Counted from the first letter of the stretch, positions 24,784 to 36,653 are shown. The stretch: 64,000 nucleotides of DNA from Azadirachta indica (GCA_022749755.1 CM040444.1:4095009-4159008), one strand, 5' to 3'. Translations and numbers: made by a program. The notes: a model not told the origin generated them from the sequence alone.

Positions 24784-25105
24784 ATTTGTTTTAAACTTTC
24801 ACTCAGGCTTTGCCTAAGTGGTAAGAAGGAGTCCGCCTTTGAGCCTTGCCCAGGAATACTCATTTTCCAATTATAGGAAATAATTCTCACCATATGTGGA
24901 GCTTACCGTATTAAAGTGTGAATAAATTTCTCTCTACCTGTGAGGGTTTTTTCCCTCCACTTGTGAGGGTTCTTCACCACTCAATCGGGTGAAAATATTC
25001 GAGTTGTGTTACATGAGATACCATCACAAAATTTTCGATAAATTTCCGATGTAATATCGATAGTTTGTACTTAATATTAAAAAAAAAAGATTTGTTTTAA
25101 ACTTT
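24784..25105 (+). mobile_element. SINE retrotransposon with perfect 16-bp target duplication
   Basis: The 16-bp direct repeat ATTTGTTTTAAACTTT flanks the insertion at 24784-24799 and 25090-25105. Between them is a 290-bp element that begins CACTCAGGCTTTGCCTAAGT, where TTTGCCTAAGTGGTAAG resembles an RNA polymerase III A box. It contains the paired words CTGTGAGGGTTTTTTCC and TTGTGAGGGTTCTTCACC, and a degenerate B-box-like ATATTCGAGTTGTG. It ends in a tract of about ten A residues. Target repeats, internal promoter and A tail are the hallmarks of a SINE moved by LINE machinery. The perfect target duplication suggests a fairly recent insertion. The family name is not assigned. Confidence 0.85.
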
Positions 25106-25635
25106 ATAATCGAAAATGCCTCTACCTAGCAAAACACTAAGTTTATAATTTAACTCAGGCTTATAATACTCACTAAAAATTTGGCTTAGAATCTATAAAA
25201 ATACCATACTAGACTTTATTTCAATTTTTTTTTTGTTTTAATGTTCTATTAATAGAAGATAATCCAAATACTAAAAGGACAATAACATAATTGTTGGATA
25301 ATAATTTTCATAAAATTTTTGTCTAATCACAAAAAGTATGTTAAATTTTCATAACATTAGACAAATAAGCATATTAAATTACTTAGAATTAATAGCTCAA
25401 TTCAACAAATTAAACATTAAGGAAAAAAATAAATATAGCCTCAATTTAATATGATAGTAAAAATATGAAAAAGTAAACAAACTAATTCGATAAAATTATA
25501 TAATATTACTATACGATATATATATAAAATTACATGGGCAACAATATAATATAACATAATGTGGAAGTTTGTTTTGGTATTATTAAATTAAGAGTAATAA
25601 GATAACAAAGAAACTTTAGTTATATTCAATTTGAG
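25106..25635. other. AT-rich spacer
   Basis: No gene, repeat or regulatory feature that I can support. Confidence 0.5.
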
Positions 25636-25985
25636 CCCTTGAGCCACGTCAGTCTCATTTATTATTATGAAAACAAAAGGTGTGTTGCAAATTTGCCTTT
25701 GTTTGCTTTATATAGGAAGGAAATCATTAGGGCAAACGATGAAGACTTAATACCTACGTTTCCATTCTTAATAAATTACACAGTTATAATGTCCTTTATG
25801 AATATTTAAACCATAAAATTGCTTGACCCAATTTAAAAAGACCAAATAAAACAAATAATAATAATAATTACAAATAAATATGTGATTTTGGGTCTTTGAT
25901 GCAGGGAGATCCAATGTCACTTATACTATTATTTTTATTCTTCTCATTTCTTTTTGCACAAAAAGTGGCCCACCTCAATTGACCA
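25636..25985. repeat. Duplicated segment (partner 22721-23040)
   Basis: It is collinear with 22721-23040 (TAGGAAGGAAATCATTAGGG, AGGGAGATCCAATGTCAC, GGCCCACCTCAATTGACC). No OPR sequence follows on its right side, so the duplicated unit itself does not include the OPR fragment. The function is unknown and no coding frame is conserved between the copies. Confidence 0.85.
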
Positions 25986-26344
25986 AATCAAGCCAAGTTA
26001 TAATTACAAACACAAAACTAAACGACCAATCATTCTTAGTTTAATTTTTTTTTTGTTTTGATATAAATTAATTTAATGAGTTTAATTTTTTTTAAATATA
26101 GTTCTATCTTTTATTTTTTAAACATATCTTAATTTAAATTATGGAATATAAAAGATTAAAAAAATAGAATAATCTATCATCCTTAATCTCATTTTAAATA
26201 TATAATATTTAAGAACTACAAGAGTAGCTCGACAATAATATATTGGTTTTATTTCTTTTGGTGAGAGGGAGGACTCTTGGCTGCGGGGCCGGGGAAGGAA
26301 GTCAACTGACTGAATACATTTTCTGACCTTCTTTGTTCACTCTC

Positions 26345-27060
26345 GTTCTAGAAGGCAAGAGGAAGAGTGAAAATTCGGGGGAAACAGCAAGGGGGGCTAA
26401 TTATGTATAGATAAATTACTCCGTTCAGTCAAATCAATTATGTTCCAAACGATAAAGATAGCAGATAAAGCAAATTAAGGACAACTTTAGTTTGATTATT
26501 AATACATTATCTATTACAATAAGATTTTGGAGAGAATGACGACCAAATTGAATGAATTCAAAGAAATTGTCTAAATTCTAGTCCGAGAAAATTTTTGGTA
26601 ACATAGTCCAAAAAAATCTTCTTATAAAATATATGAAATGGGTTTTAAATTTTTTCTTTCATTATTCTTGTATGTAACAAGAATGATAGAGTAATTCTAA
26701 AGTGATCTTATACAGGAGAAAAATTCATTAAATGAGTATATATATATATGTGTGTGTGTGTGTAATACATTCGTGTCATCAACTCTTTTAACCCTTTTTC
26801 ACTTGTTCTCGTCTCTTAGAAGCAAGAATAAGTGAGAAGAAATCAAGATTAAGACAATGCAAGATATTATGCTCATGCAATTTTCATTATCAAAACCTTT
26901 CAGGGTATATAAATATAGTTATATTTATTTCTCATTCTGACAAAATATCAAAATTATTACCTTTGCAATATTCTCGTCATCAAAACCCTTGAGCTGACAT
27001 TTTTGTTATATTGATGGTTTTTGCGGTGAAGAAATTTTGAATTTCATCGATAAAGCACTC
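26345..27060 (+). repeat. Tandem duplicate of the orphan-gene promoter, exon 1 and intron
   Basis: This block repeats at 27085-27805. Matching words are TTCGGGGGAAACAGCAAG, TCAAATCAATTATGTTCC, TAAGACAATGC, TTTCAGGGTATATAAAT and GTGAAGAAATTTTG. It therefore carries the promoter, an exon-1-like sequence, the small intron and about 15 bp of exon 2 of the gene at 27618. It then breaks off at ATAAAGCACTCCATGGAGTC, a 20-bp word that recurs at 27134. The acceptor is damaged (GCGG instead of ACAG). It also contains (TA)n(TG)n at 26737-26763. Confidence 0.8.
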
Positions 27061-27617
27061 CATGGAGTCTACAAATTAATAAAATAGGAAGGCTGAAACT
27101 TCGGGGGAAACAGCAAGAGCGGCTAATATTCAGATAAAGCACTCCATGGAGTCAAATCAATTATGTTCCAAAACGAAAAAGCTAGCAAAAAGCAAAATTG
27201 AAGACATTACTTCCAACTTTTACTTATTACTACATTATTTCTTACAATAAGATTTTGAAGAAAATGATAACCAAATTAGATGAATTTGAAAAAACTGTCT
27301 ACTATAAGAGAAAATCTTATGTAGCAGGGTTCAATAAAATCTTTTGATAAAAGAGTATGAAAAGGTGTTTTAAATTTTTTTCTTTCATTATTTAACTAAA
27401 ATGATTGGCTAATCTTACGTTTTATGCAATAAAAGTTCATTAAATGAAAAGACGATTAATATATCCGTATCATTGAAGACTTTCTCATTCACAATTACGA
27501 TGTTGTTCAACTAGTCAAAGGTTGGTTAGTATTTATAGATATGATAGTTACATGTGATTTCACTTATTCACTTCTCTTCGAAGCAACAGTAAGTGAGAAG
27601 ATATCAAAATTAAGACA

Positions 27618-28238
27618 ATGCTGAGATGCTTGTGCAATCTTCATCATCAAAATGTTTCAGGGTATATAAATGTAGCTATCTTTTATTTCTCTTTCTGAAA
27701 AGAAATCAAAATTATTTACTTGTACAATGTTCGTCATAATCAAAACCCTTGTGCTCACATTTTTTTTTATATTGGTGGTTTTTACAGTGAAGAAATTTTG
27801 GTTTCATCGATGCCCTATCCTGCAGTTTTCTTACATCTAATTCCAGCCCTCATCGGCATCTTGGGGGCAAATGTTCAAGGCAGAACTAAGCCTTTGTTCG
27901 AAACACATCTACAAAATATGTGGGCTTCTCTGATTGCCACAGTCCTCTACTGCTTTGCACTTCCAGCTTATATGGAGTCTCGACTTCGTCGAGCAAATTC
28001 CTTCCCACTCTCAGGCGTTATGGCTATCACCTCAGGATCACTTGCTTCAGTCTCGTTGGTCTCCACCTTTCTTCCAAGCTCCATTGGTCATATCATTTTA
28101 TACGTTGCATGGGCTTGTGGGATCTGCTGGGTTATTATGTATCAGTATGGTAGATGCTTTATAGATGCTTGTCGTTGGCTTTACCATGAAATCTTGAAGC
28201 CATTTTTCTCCAGTATCCGGAATTGGTTTCAAGGCTAA
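27618..28238 (+). CDS. Orphan four-span membrane-protein family, best copy
   Basis: I do not recognise this family and give it no function. Exon 1 (27618-27661) encodes MLRCLCNLHHQNVS and ends at GG|GTATAT. The 126-bp intron ends TTTTTACAG, and exon 2 (27788-28238) runs to TAA, joining in phase 2 for 164 residues. The first residues differ among copies, but the body is shared: SSMPYP, a span around VFLHLIPALIGILGANV, then WASLIATVLYCFALPAY, VMAITSGSLASVSLVSTFL and HIILYVAWACGICWVIM. The tail WLYHEILKPFFSSIRNWFQG is amphipathic and aromatic. Four membrane segments are likely. All three coding copies conserve the SGSL-SVS segment and the C-terminal tail, which argues that the frame is real. The promoter side is tandemly duplicated. 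Confidence 0.75.
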
Positions 28239-30289
28239 TATCTACGTCTCTCCTCAATAAAGCAGCTGATCATGTTTTATTAGAATTCGATCTTATTTAA
28301 TTTTATTGTTTAGATCGTGTTTGTTACTTTTATTTTACTAGGGTTTATTAGGTAGGATTAGAAATAGTCTATTATAAATAAGCTTGTATTCTCAATAATT
28401 TTTTTTTTTAAAATCCTTTCAATAAATAAAAACTCTCCTTTAATTTTTTTCGCATGAAATTTTATCCTCATTTAAATAGTTTAAATTAGATCCTCATTTA
28501 AATAGTTTAAATTAGAACGATATCTGATTCTATCAATTAAAACAATCATTTGACTTCTACTTGTCCATTCAAATTTTTTATTTAAACTTTTTCCTCATAT
28601 TAAATAGATAAATAAATAACCTATTATGTATGCAAATTTTTATATAAAGCAAAATTTGTTTTCAAGCCATAGATGAGTTAATCTATCCAATAGATTAATC
28701 TCTTAGTTCCAACGTTTGAGTTCTCAGCATAAATCATTTGATAAATTTGATGCAAATTTTACCTGTTGCCTCCCTTCTGTCCTTTTTTTTTTTTTTGTAG
28801 ACTGCATCTATTCGGTGCCTAGTCTCAGTAACAATGATTTTGTGTTTTTCAAATGGAGACAGTCAAATTGCTATCTTAGGGTTCCTAAAATTGAATGTAT
28901 AATCCAATAATTATAATTCAACATTTATATTTGTAGTATAAAATAACAAAGAAAATTATAAAAATAAAATTTACTGTTTAGACTGGTATATTTGATGGGT
29001 TCAATAAATAATTAGATAAATTACGAAATTATTTAATGAAAATTTTAATTACTAAAACAATATTACCTTAATGGAAAGTGAATCATAATTACAAGGGAAA
29101 CTGATTCATAAGTTCTTAAAATATTATTAAATGTACATTTTAATTTTAATATTTTTAAAATTATTTATTTAACTCTGGTATGGTGACATGCCTAAAATAA
29201 GTTATTGTTAATATATTCATGTATTGGTACTGTTAATTTTTAGAAATAAGTTACAGAAGACATATATACTTATTATAAACATAACCTAGTTAACATATTA
29301 GAAATTAAATTCATATTTTTTAAATTATTGGGACTAAAATATATAGAATTACACTTATCTTAATATAACTTTATACTAAAAAAGGGATATTGTTACATCC
29401 TTTTTGACTATTAAAAAATAGTAAATACTTTTTAAATTTTAATATTAAATATCTTCCACTTATGATGAAATAGGCAAATATTCCCCGAGGTTAGTATCTC
29501 TTTAATTTGCTGTTAGCGAATAAATTTCATAAAAAGCTAAAATTTGAAAAATGATAATATTTAACTTAATCCCTAAATTTAAAAAAATAAAATTACAGTT
29601 TATAAATAGTCACATTTATTTCAACTATGTCATTATTTATTATTTTTAATAAGTTTAGTGATAAAAATATAATTATTAACCCATTAAAAAACCTTAACCA
29701 CCATCATCTCTCCGACAGCTTCGCTACCTACCAGCCAAGCTCTAGGTTTTATTTTTGTGGGACAGTGATAATTAACTTTCTTAAACATGTAACAAATTTT
29801 AGAATAAAATCAAATCCAACCAATAAAAATAATCTGCTTTTGGAAATGCTGCCAATATGATCACGAAGATCAAATTAGTGCTCTTTTCAAACTGGCAACA
29901 GTGTCTTTGGCTTCTCTTTTCCTTCCAGTTTAAGCACATGATGGGAAATAATTAGGATTAGGAACAACAATTTTTACTTTCTCTTTCTTTCTCGGCTTGC
30001 GAAAAGTCTAAAGCTTTATCCTTGTTCTAATTATTACTTACTTTTGACTTATGCTTTGCCAGGCAATGACTTAGTATGATATGGGTTTGCTCCACCTTGT
30101 CCACAGCATTTTTTTATAGTCATATTTTTCTTTCCAAATTTTATTAGAATAAAAAATTTTGATTTTAACATTTTAATTTTTATATATTATAAATAATAAA
30201 AATTAAATTGTTATAATTAAAAATATATATATTTTATTTTAAAGATTTTATTATATTTCAATAACTTAAATGACGATGAAATATCGTGT
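28239..30289. other. Intergenic stretch
   Basis: No gene was found. A direct repeat of about 25 bp (ATCCTCATTTAAATAGTTTA) occurs near 28467 and 28492. Text around 28330-28400 (GGGTTTATTAGGTAGGATTA...ATAAATAAGCTTGTATTCTC) resembles an LTR fragment, but no partner is visible. A more GC-rich patch at 29690-29760 has a short open frame without a domain. Confidence 0.5.
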
Positions 30290-31631
<1,342 letters not shown>

Positions 31632-31914
31632 TCAATTATAAAAGTAACTATGACACTTGAAAAAACATTTAATGCACAAAACTTGATTTGATGGGATAGT
31701 CTTATTGGAATTGCCTTTTGTATGATGTCACTGAATTCATTCCAAAGAAAAAAAAATCAAATAAATAAGTAAAATGGATTTTCAAAACACAATATTTATT
31801 AATATTATGAGTCCCAAGATAGAAAATAACCAACATAGAATTTGTTTATTAAAAATAAATGGTACATAGCGCATATCTATTTCTATTCCTAACTAATATT
31901 ATTGGAAGCAAACA

Positions 31915-32180
31915 TTATGGTGGAGCAAAACGTTTTCCCAAACGTGAAACAATAGCTGCTGCTCCATGCCCAAAGAAGGTATCGTTCCTATCAGCACAGA
32001 CAACTTGGCAAGCATAATGGCTTGTATCTTTGTCTGCATTACAAGGGTAATTATGCCCAAAGAAGATGCCCCTTACATTTCTCCATGTATTCTTTTGTTT
32101 GTGCACTTGCCATCTCCAACATTAATGCGATATTCAAGAACAGTACAAGGGTATTTCTCTTTTCTTTTGAAAATATGAAA
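31915..32180 (-). pseudogene. Unclassified small cysteine-rich protein, probably broken
   Basis: The minus strand reads KYPCTVLEYRINVGDGKCTN in one frame (about 32095-32160). After a stop it continues in another frame as FFGHNYPCNADKDTSHYACQ and VVCADRNDTFFGHGAAAI, ending KRFAPP. The cysteine spacing and the repeated FFGH suggest a small secreted cysteine-rich protein, perhaps defensin-like, but I do not recognise the family. No convincing ATG or signal peptide precedes it. A TATA-like GTATAAATAAC on the minus strand lies near 32300, within a block shared with 19.75 and 22.2 kb. Relics of the same 3' end occur near 19.64 and 20.09 kb. Confidence 0.45.
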
Positions 32181-32776
32181 CTTTTTTAAGATGGGTTTGG
32201 AGGAAAATGTCAAAATTGAAGAGAATTTTGATACCCTTTGAGATAATTGTATTTTTACTCCTGCTGATAGTGTTTAAGAGGATCCTCGTTATTTATACTA
32301 AAAATGAAATGTTCCTTTTATAAGAAGGTTTGACGTATATATTTGATTGTGATTCGTTGTCATAATAGTGTGCAATAATTAAGTTTACGAACTTAATTAA
32401 GATGAATTTTACTTCGAAAATTAAGGAAAAAAAGTTTAGAATATTGCATCAATTGAGTTTAAAAGAAAGAAAGATACATAGGACACAAATGGAAGCAAAC
32501 TCATCATGTAGAAATATTATTCTCTTAATTAATTTCGACTGTCTCGTTTGCAACAAAAAATTAGGCAAATTATGATTTTTGTGACAGAAATAAAGAATGA
32601 GATCAAATTAAAATTTATAGGATTAGTTTTCTTGTTATGCACTTTCTGAATATAAAAATAACATCTGATTAACGGAACAATTGATTTTATTTTATTTTTA
32701 AAGGATCCCCGAGAGAGTAGAGACAATCCATAGAGAAATTTAAATTGTTGATTTAAATTTTATATTCTTTGATTAT
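32181..32776. other. Spacer with duplicated promoter-like block
   Basis: 32240-32330 matches the blocks at 19.75 and 22.2 kb (ATACTAAAAATGAAATGTT). The rest up to 32776 shows no feature that I can support. Confidence 0.5.
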
Positions 32777-33165
32777 CGATCCCTCTCGGCCCACGATTCT
32801 AACACAACCCGCTTAAATTCTCTTTTTGTATCCTTACAAAAACCCTAGTTCCCTGCACTTATCTTTCTATCTCTCTCTATTCACTCACACTCTCTCCGGC
32901 CTCTCACAAGGTTTTCTATCTCTCTGATCTCTAAATCAATTCGTTTCTCAAAAATCATTTTTTTGAATTGAATGCTTCCTTCGCGAATGATTTGTTTCTT
33001 TTGTCGTTGGGTTTTTTATTTGATTTGATAAGCTTTTTTTTATACGGCGTTTGTGTTGTGCAGATATAAAATCTGAGCGAAACGTTTCTCCATTAACTCA
33101 TGGCTCTGGTAATATTCGTTCTGCCTTTGCAGTTTAATTTGACAGTTACATCTTTTTTAACGTAT
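32777..33165 (+). promoter_or_regulatory. Third copy of the eEF1B-gamma promoter, 5'UTR, UTR intron and first codons
   Basis: This aligns with 48325-48750 and 54945-55375. Present in order are a GGCCCA site II-like element (32788-32793), the telo-box AAACCCTAG (32840-32848) followed by TTCCCTGCACTTATC, and a pyrimidine-rich leader. Next come a UTR intron (32911-33063, AAG|GTTTTC...GTGCAG) and CTGAGCGAAACGTTTCTCC. Last are ATGGCTCTG (33100-33108), the same three codons as eEF1B-gamma exon 1, and about 55 bp of the following intron. Then homology stops. No eEF1B-gamma exon 2 follows. A NAC-like gene does. The elements look intact, so this copy could still drive transcription. Confidence 0.85.
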
Positions 33166-33306
33166 TAAAGAAAAGGGATTTGCTCTCTCTCTCTATATGT
33201 ATTTATGTATGTATATATTCATTCGTCCAAATTATAAATTTCTTCACTGCAAATATCTTATTAGTCATAAACAAGTATTTCCCCCTTTTTTTTAACGTAT
33301 TATACG

Positions 33307-33546
33307 ATGACGATGATGATGAAAAAGGAAGAAGATGAGATGATCCTGATGATGAAGAAAGAAAACGACATCATCGTGAAAAAAGAAGGAGATGAGATGA
33401 TCGTGATGATGAAGAAAGAGGACAAAGGGGGCACTGTATTTGATGATGGTCCAGTTGAAAAAAGAAGTAGAAAAAGAAGACGAGTGATGATGATGATGGT
33501 CGTGAAAAAGGAGGACTTAAAGGCACTGCATTTTATGAATATATAA
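33307..33546 (+). other. GATGAT/GAAGAAAG low-complexity open frame
   Basis: An open frame of 79 codons made of repeated MMKKE and DEMI units (ATGATGAAGAAAGA repeated with variations) and a basic RSRKRRR patch. It derives from an expanded GAT/GAA repeat. It lies between the captured first exon and the NAC exons. It might be part of an exon, but I see no splice pattern that joins it in frame, so it is most likely non-coding simple sequence. Confidence 0.4.
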
Positions 33547-33643
33547 CAAGCATTGGAGCTATATTTGCCCCTAGTGGCAGTATTTTATTAAGCTAGCTTA
33601 TATTTGAGAAGCAAAGTATTTGATCTAATTGGATCTGCTGCAG

Positions 33644-34228
33644 ATATTACTACTACCATCGATGATCTCTACTTCAGAAATCCAAATCGACTTCCCTTCG
33701 GTAATTTAATTTTATAGTTTCTTTGTAATTCACATATAATTAATTCATTATTAAATATCATTAATATATATACTATGTATGTATAGGTGAGTGCCGCTGC
33801 AAGCATACACTAAAGGATAAGTGGTATTTCTTCACAAAGAGGCCAAATATTAATGTGAAACTAGTTAACGAGGATGGGTACTATTCTATATGCAAGAAAG
33901 AGGAGGAGGTACTTTCACAACGGCAAGTTATCGGGGGAAGAAGAGAGAAAGTTGACTTGTATGTTCTTAGGTTAGTGCGAACTTTAACTTATCATAAGGG
34001 ACAAGCACCCAGATCTAAAAGAACCAAATGGATTATTAACGAGTATAGATTTCACCCTAATATAGTTGCTCAAATTCATGGTCCTAATACGCAAGCCATG
34101 GTATATATCTATCTCTCTACTTCCTATATATAATATATTTATGTACTTGCTACGTATTATTTAATTAATTTGAATGTGTTTTTCAGGCATCAAATCTTGT
34201 GGTGTGCAGAGTTCAGCTCAGGGAATAA
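33644..34228 (+). CDS. Truncated, diverged NAC-domain protein
   Basis: Three exons follow cleanly: 33644-33700 after CTGCAG, 33787-34100 after TATAG, and 34187-34228 after TTTTCAG, ending in TAA. The protein reads DLYFRNPNRLPFGE, KDKWYFFTKRPN, GYYSICKKEEEVL, LTYHKGQAPRSKRTKWIINE, YRFHPN and SNLVVCRVQLRE. These correspond to NAC subdomains C, D and E (family patterns EWYFF, FYKGRAP...TNWIMHEYRL and DWVLCRIF), the DNA-binding part. Subdomains A and B are not found upstream, and nothing follows subdomain E, so no activation region exists. The start is unsolved: ATGGCTCTG at 33100 would join in the wrong phase, giving MALILLLPSM. It is either a pseudogene or a small NAC-like protein using an undetected first exon. 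Confidence 0.6.
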
Positions 34229-34620
34229 GTGATGATGCAGCTCTAGCACTAAATAGATCAAGTTTGTTTTAATTGGTCATTTGTTATATCAACAACTTCC
34301 AGAAAGTTGCTTAATTGTTTTGTTCTATATTCAGTTGTTGATTAAACATGTTGTTAATGCCTATATGATGTTACTTCATTTAATATAATATATACTCTCC
34401 ACATTCATAGCAAGATATAGTTCAATGTTGCTACCGCAAGGTTTTCAGAAATGCTATACTCACCAAAGGCCCTTTGATTTGAGTGCTAACGTGGTCATTT
34501 TCACTGTCAACCAAGGTCTCTGATCGACCAAAATCAGGTATATACATAAGCTTTGGGAACATTGGCAACAAAGATAAAGATAGATTTTCAATTTTTTTTT
34601 TTTTTTGTTGAGAGAACAAA
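34229..34620. other. Spacer between NAC-like gene and DRP2 scrap
   Basis: This holds the likely 3'UTR of the plus-strand NAC-like gene. A second, decayed match to the dynamin scrap lies at 34545-34570: GGAACATTGGCAACAAAG, compared with GGAACATTGGCACCAAGG at 34630. Confidence 0.45.
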
Positions 34621-34710
34621 CTATACTTTTGGAACATTGGCACCAAGGCCGTTAACAACGGCTTCGACATAACCGCGTACTTCTTCGGCATCTGCAGTCT
34701 TTCTGGCCAT
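34621..34710 (-). pseudogene. Dynamin-related protein 2 (DRP2) GTPase-effector-domain fragment
   Basis: The minus strand encodes [20 protein letters not shown] followed by VPK and then a stop. From memory of the family, plant DRP2 (dynamin-2A/2B type) proteins have a closely similar stretch at the start of the GTPase effector domain, ending in ANVPK and then a conserved VVLCQVEKAKED. Here the match ends at VPK, where an exon boundary or break lies. A weaker duplicate of the ANVPK region sits about 75 bp downstream. No other dynamin exons are nearby, so this is an orphan exon scrap. Confidence 0.6.
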
Positions 34711-35975
34711 TGTGTCCTACAGAAGTGTACAAGTTTGCACACTCATCAGAAAACCATCCAGCAACGTTTTAAAAGCAATTAAACAAGCTAAGGGAAAGCC
34801 TGCCAGTAAATTATTTTCATTTTGTTTAGCAAACGTGAAGTCAACTGAACAAATCCAAACACCAAAACCATCAAAAGAGCAGAATGCTGAAGAATATAGT
34901 TATACAGTTACCAATAATTTATAAAGCTTTTTCTGTTTTTTATAAATAGATAGATATGAGAAAATTTTCACATTTCGATTATGAAAACCAATCCTCAATT
35001 ATTTCAAAAACCCATTCTCAAAAATTTGAAAATTAAGATGCAATAGTTTTCAGTTCTAGAAATCGCAAACGGTATTTTTCATTCTCTAAAACAAGTGTAG
35101 AAAACAAAATTGGAGAAGAGTACCAATGAGTGACATGAATGCTGAAACTCTAGCTAAATAGAGACAGGCAAGCACAGTTACGAGTCTGAATTCTTTGCTT
35201 GCATTAGTCTAGGACAATCGCCCTTTACATGCATTGCCAATATTATTTCAGGTGCTATGTACCACAATGTCACCCCCTGGAGAACACTCATAATAATTAG
35301 ATTCTTTACAGCAAAAAATATATCTTTAATCATTGAAGTGGCCAATAAAAAATACCTCAAGAAACTAAAGATATTATTGGACTGATGGTCCTTCAGGCCA
35401 CAGCTTTGAGGCCCATGATGAAGCCAAATTAAAAATTTACCAACTACTAAAGCTGGTTGACAACTGAAGCAAGACAGCGAGAGGACTTCATACAAATTAT
35501 TAAGTTCTGAAAGAATCTATAGAAAACTAATATTAAGCCAAAATAGTCTGTGAGGAAAAGCCACTATTGACTTTCATTTTCAAATCATGATGAATAACAA
35601 AAATTTCGTAAAACTTACTCGAATCTAGTCTTAAAAGAATCTGCTTCATTGTTTCAAACAAAAGATTAATTCAAACAAAATTTGAGATATAAAGTAGCTG
35701 TAAAGATATTATTTAGCCACCTTTCCACATCTTCTTCTATTCCATTTGGCCCAAGGTGATTGAAATTTTCTTGGCCAGCAAATTGCACGGGAAATGGGGT
35801 ACTGAATTTTGTGGTTGGCGGGGTTTAAACTTTCTCCATCCTGGTTTAAGAAAACTCCATCCGCGACTAGAATGTTCAAAAACTACATCCGCAACTAGAA
35901 TGTTCAAAGCTCGTCCATCAGTAGACTGCATCGCAAGCTGAATTAACTGACTAGAAATCCTCGTTCATTTGCTCT
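34711..35975. other. Region of unclear coding status
   Basis: Open frames of 60-105 codons occur on both strands without known domains. On the minus strand near 35705-35800, VQFAGQENFNHLGPNGIEED followed by VERWLNN looks protein-like and could be a last exon of the minus-strand NAC-like gene, but the frame upstream is blocked by TAA. A 30-bp unit containing ACTAGAATGTTCAAA is duplicated at 35863-35908. Confidence 0.35.
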
Positions 35976-36653
35976 TTAGGAACCAGCAACACGCAACAGT
36001 TGTAAACCAACTAAGCTCTTCTCATATAGAGCTTGTATACCGCTAACCCCGACCTCTGAAACAAATAAAACATCATTGTAAATTAACATAATTTAAAATT
36101 TAACTTAAAAAGAAGCCTTATTTACACAGCACCCAATGTGTACCTCAGGATCCTTTCTAAGATCTATACATCTAAGCGAAAATTCATCAATTCGCCAGTC
36201 TGTCTCACTGATGCCCCTTCCTTCGCCTATCATAAAGTAGGTAAATGTACTCTTAATGCCAACCAAATATTCGGAAATAATAAATTCCCGCCGCTTGCTA
36301 GTCTGCTTCCAGAACCCTTGTGCAGGGGAATGTGATTGATCCACTTTCTGGGCAAAGAAGTGCCACTTGCGGAAACCGTGTGTCGGGTGTAAGTCTGTTC
36401 AAATAAAAATAAAGATTAGAGTGCAAAGAAGTTAACGAACATCTAAGACGTGAATCACAGAGTTCAGTAAATATGATTGTAATATAGACTCACAGAGTTC
36501 TTGTGGACTAAGAGACTTGATGTCGTCCTGGATTTCAGTAATGGAAATCTCTTCCTCGATATGCTGGTTTCGGATTTTCCTTTCTAGGATACACCACAAT
36601 TCATGGTCCGACAGATTTCTTCGAAAAGACTCCTCAAACTCCGAATGTGCCAT
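35976..36653 (-). CDS. Highly diverged NAC-domain protein
   Basis: Exon 1 (36494-36653) starts MAHSEFEESF and contains NLSDHELWCILERKI, then ITEIQDDIKSLSPQEL. This fits NAC subdomains A-B (family pattern PTDEELV..YLRRKV...I.EVDIY...PWEL). After a GTGAGT donor, exon 2 (from 36394) reads FRKWHFFAQKVDQS, GFWKQTSKRREFII, LVGIKSTFTYFMIGEGRG and TDWRIDEFSL, matching subdomains C-D (EWYFFSP, GYWKATG, LVG.KKTLVFYKG, TNWVMHEYRL). Exon 2 either reads on to a stop at 36105, giving about 149 residues, or splices at 36144 to a short third exon (about 35976-36053, VGVSGIQALYEKSLVGLQLL). Family landmark residues are changed (LPPGFRF absent, WKATG to WKQTS), so DNA binding is doubtful. It converges with the NAC-like gene at 33.6 kb. 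Confidence 0.6.

Noticed and set aside
33307..33546. MMKKEED-type protein as a transcription-factor acidic domain
   Set aside because: The sequence is an expanded GAT/GAA repeat, and I found no splice arrangement placing it in frame with the NAC exons.
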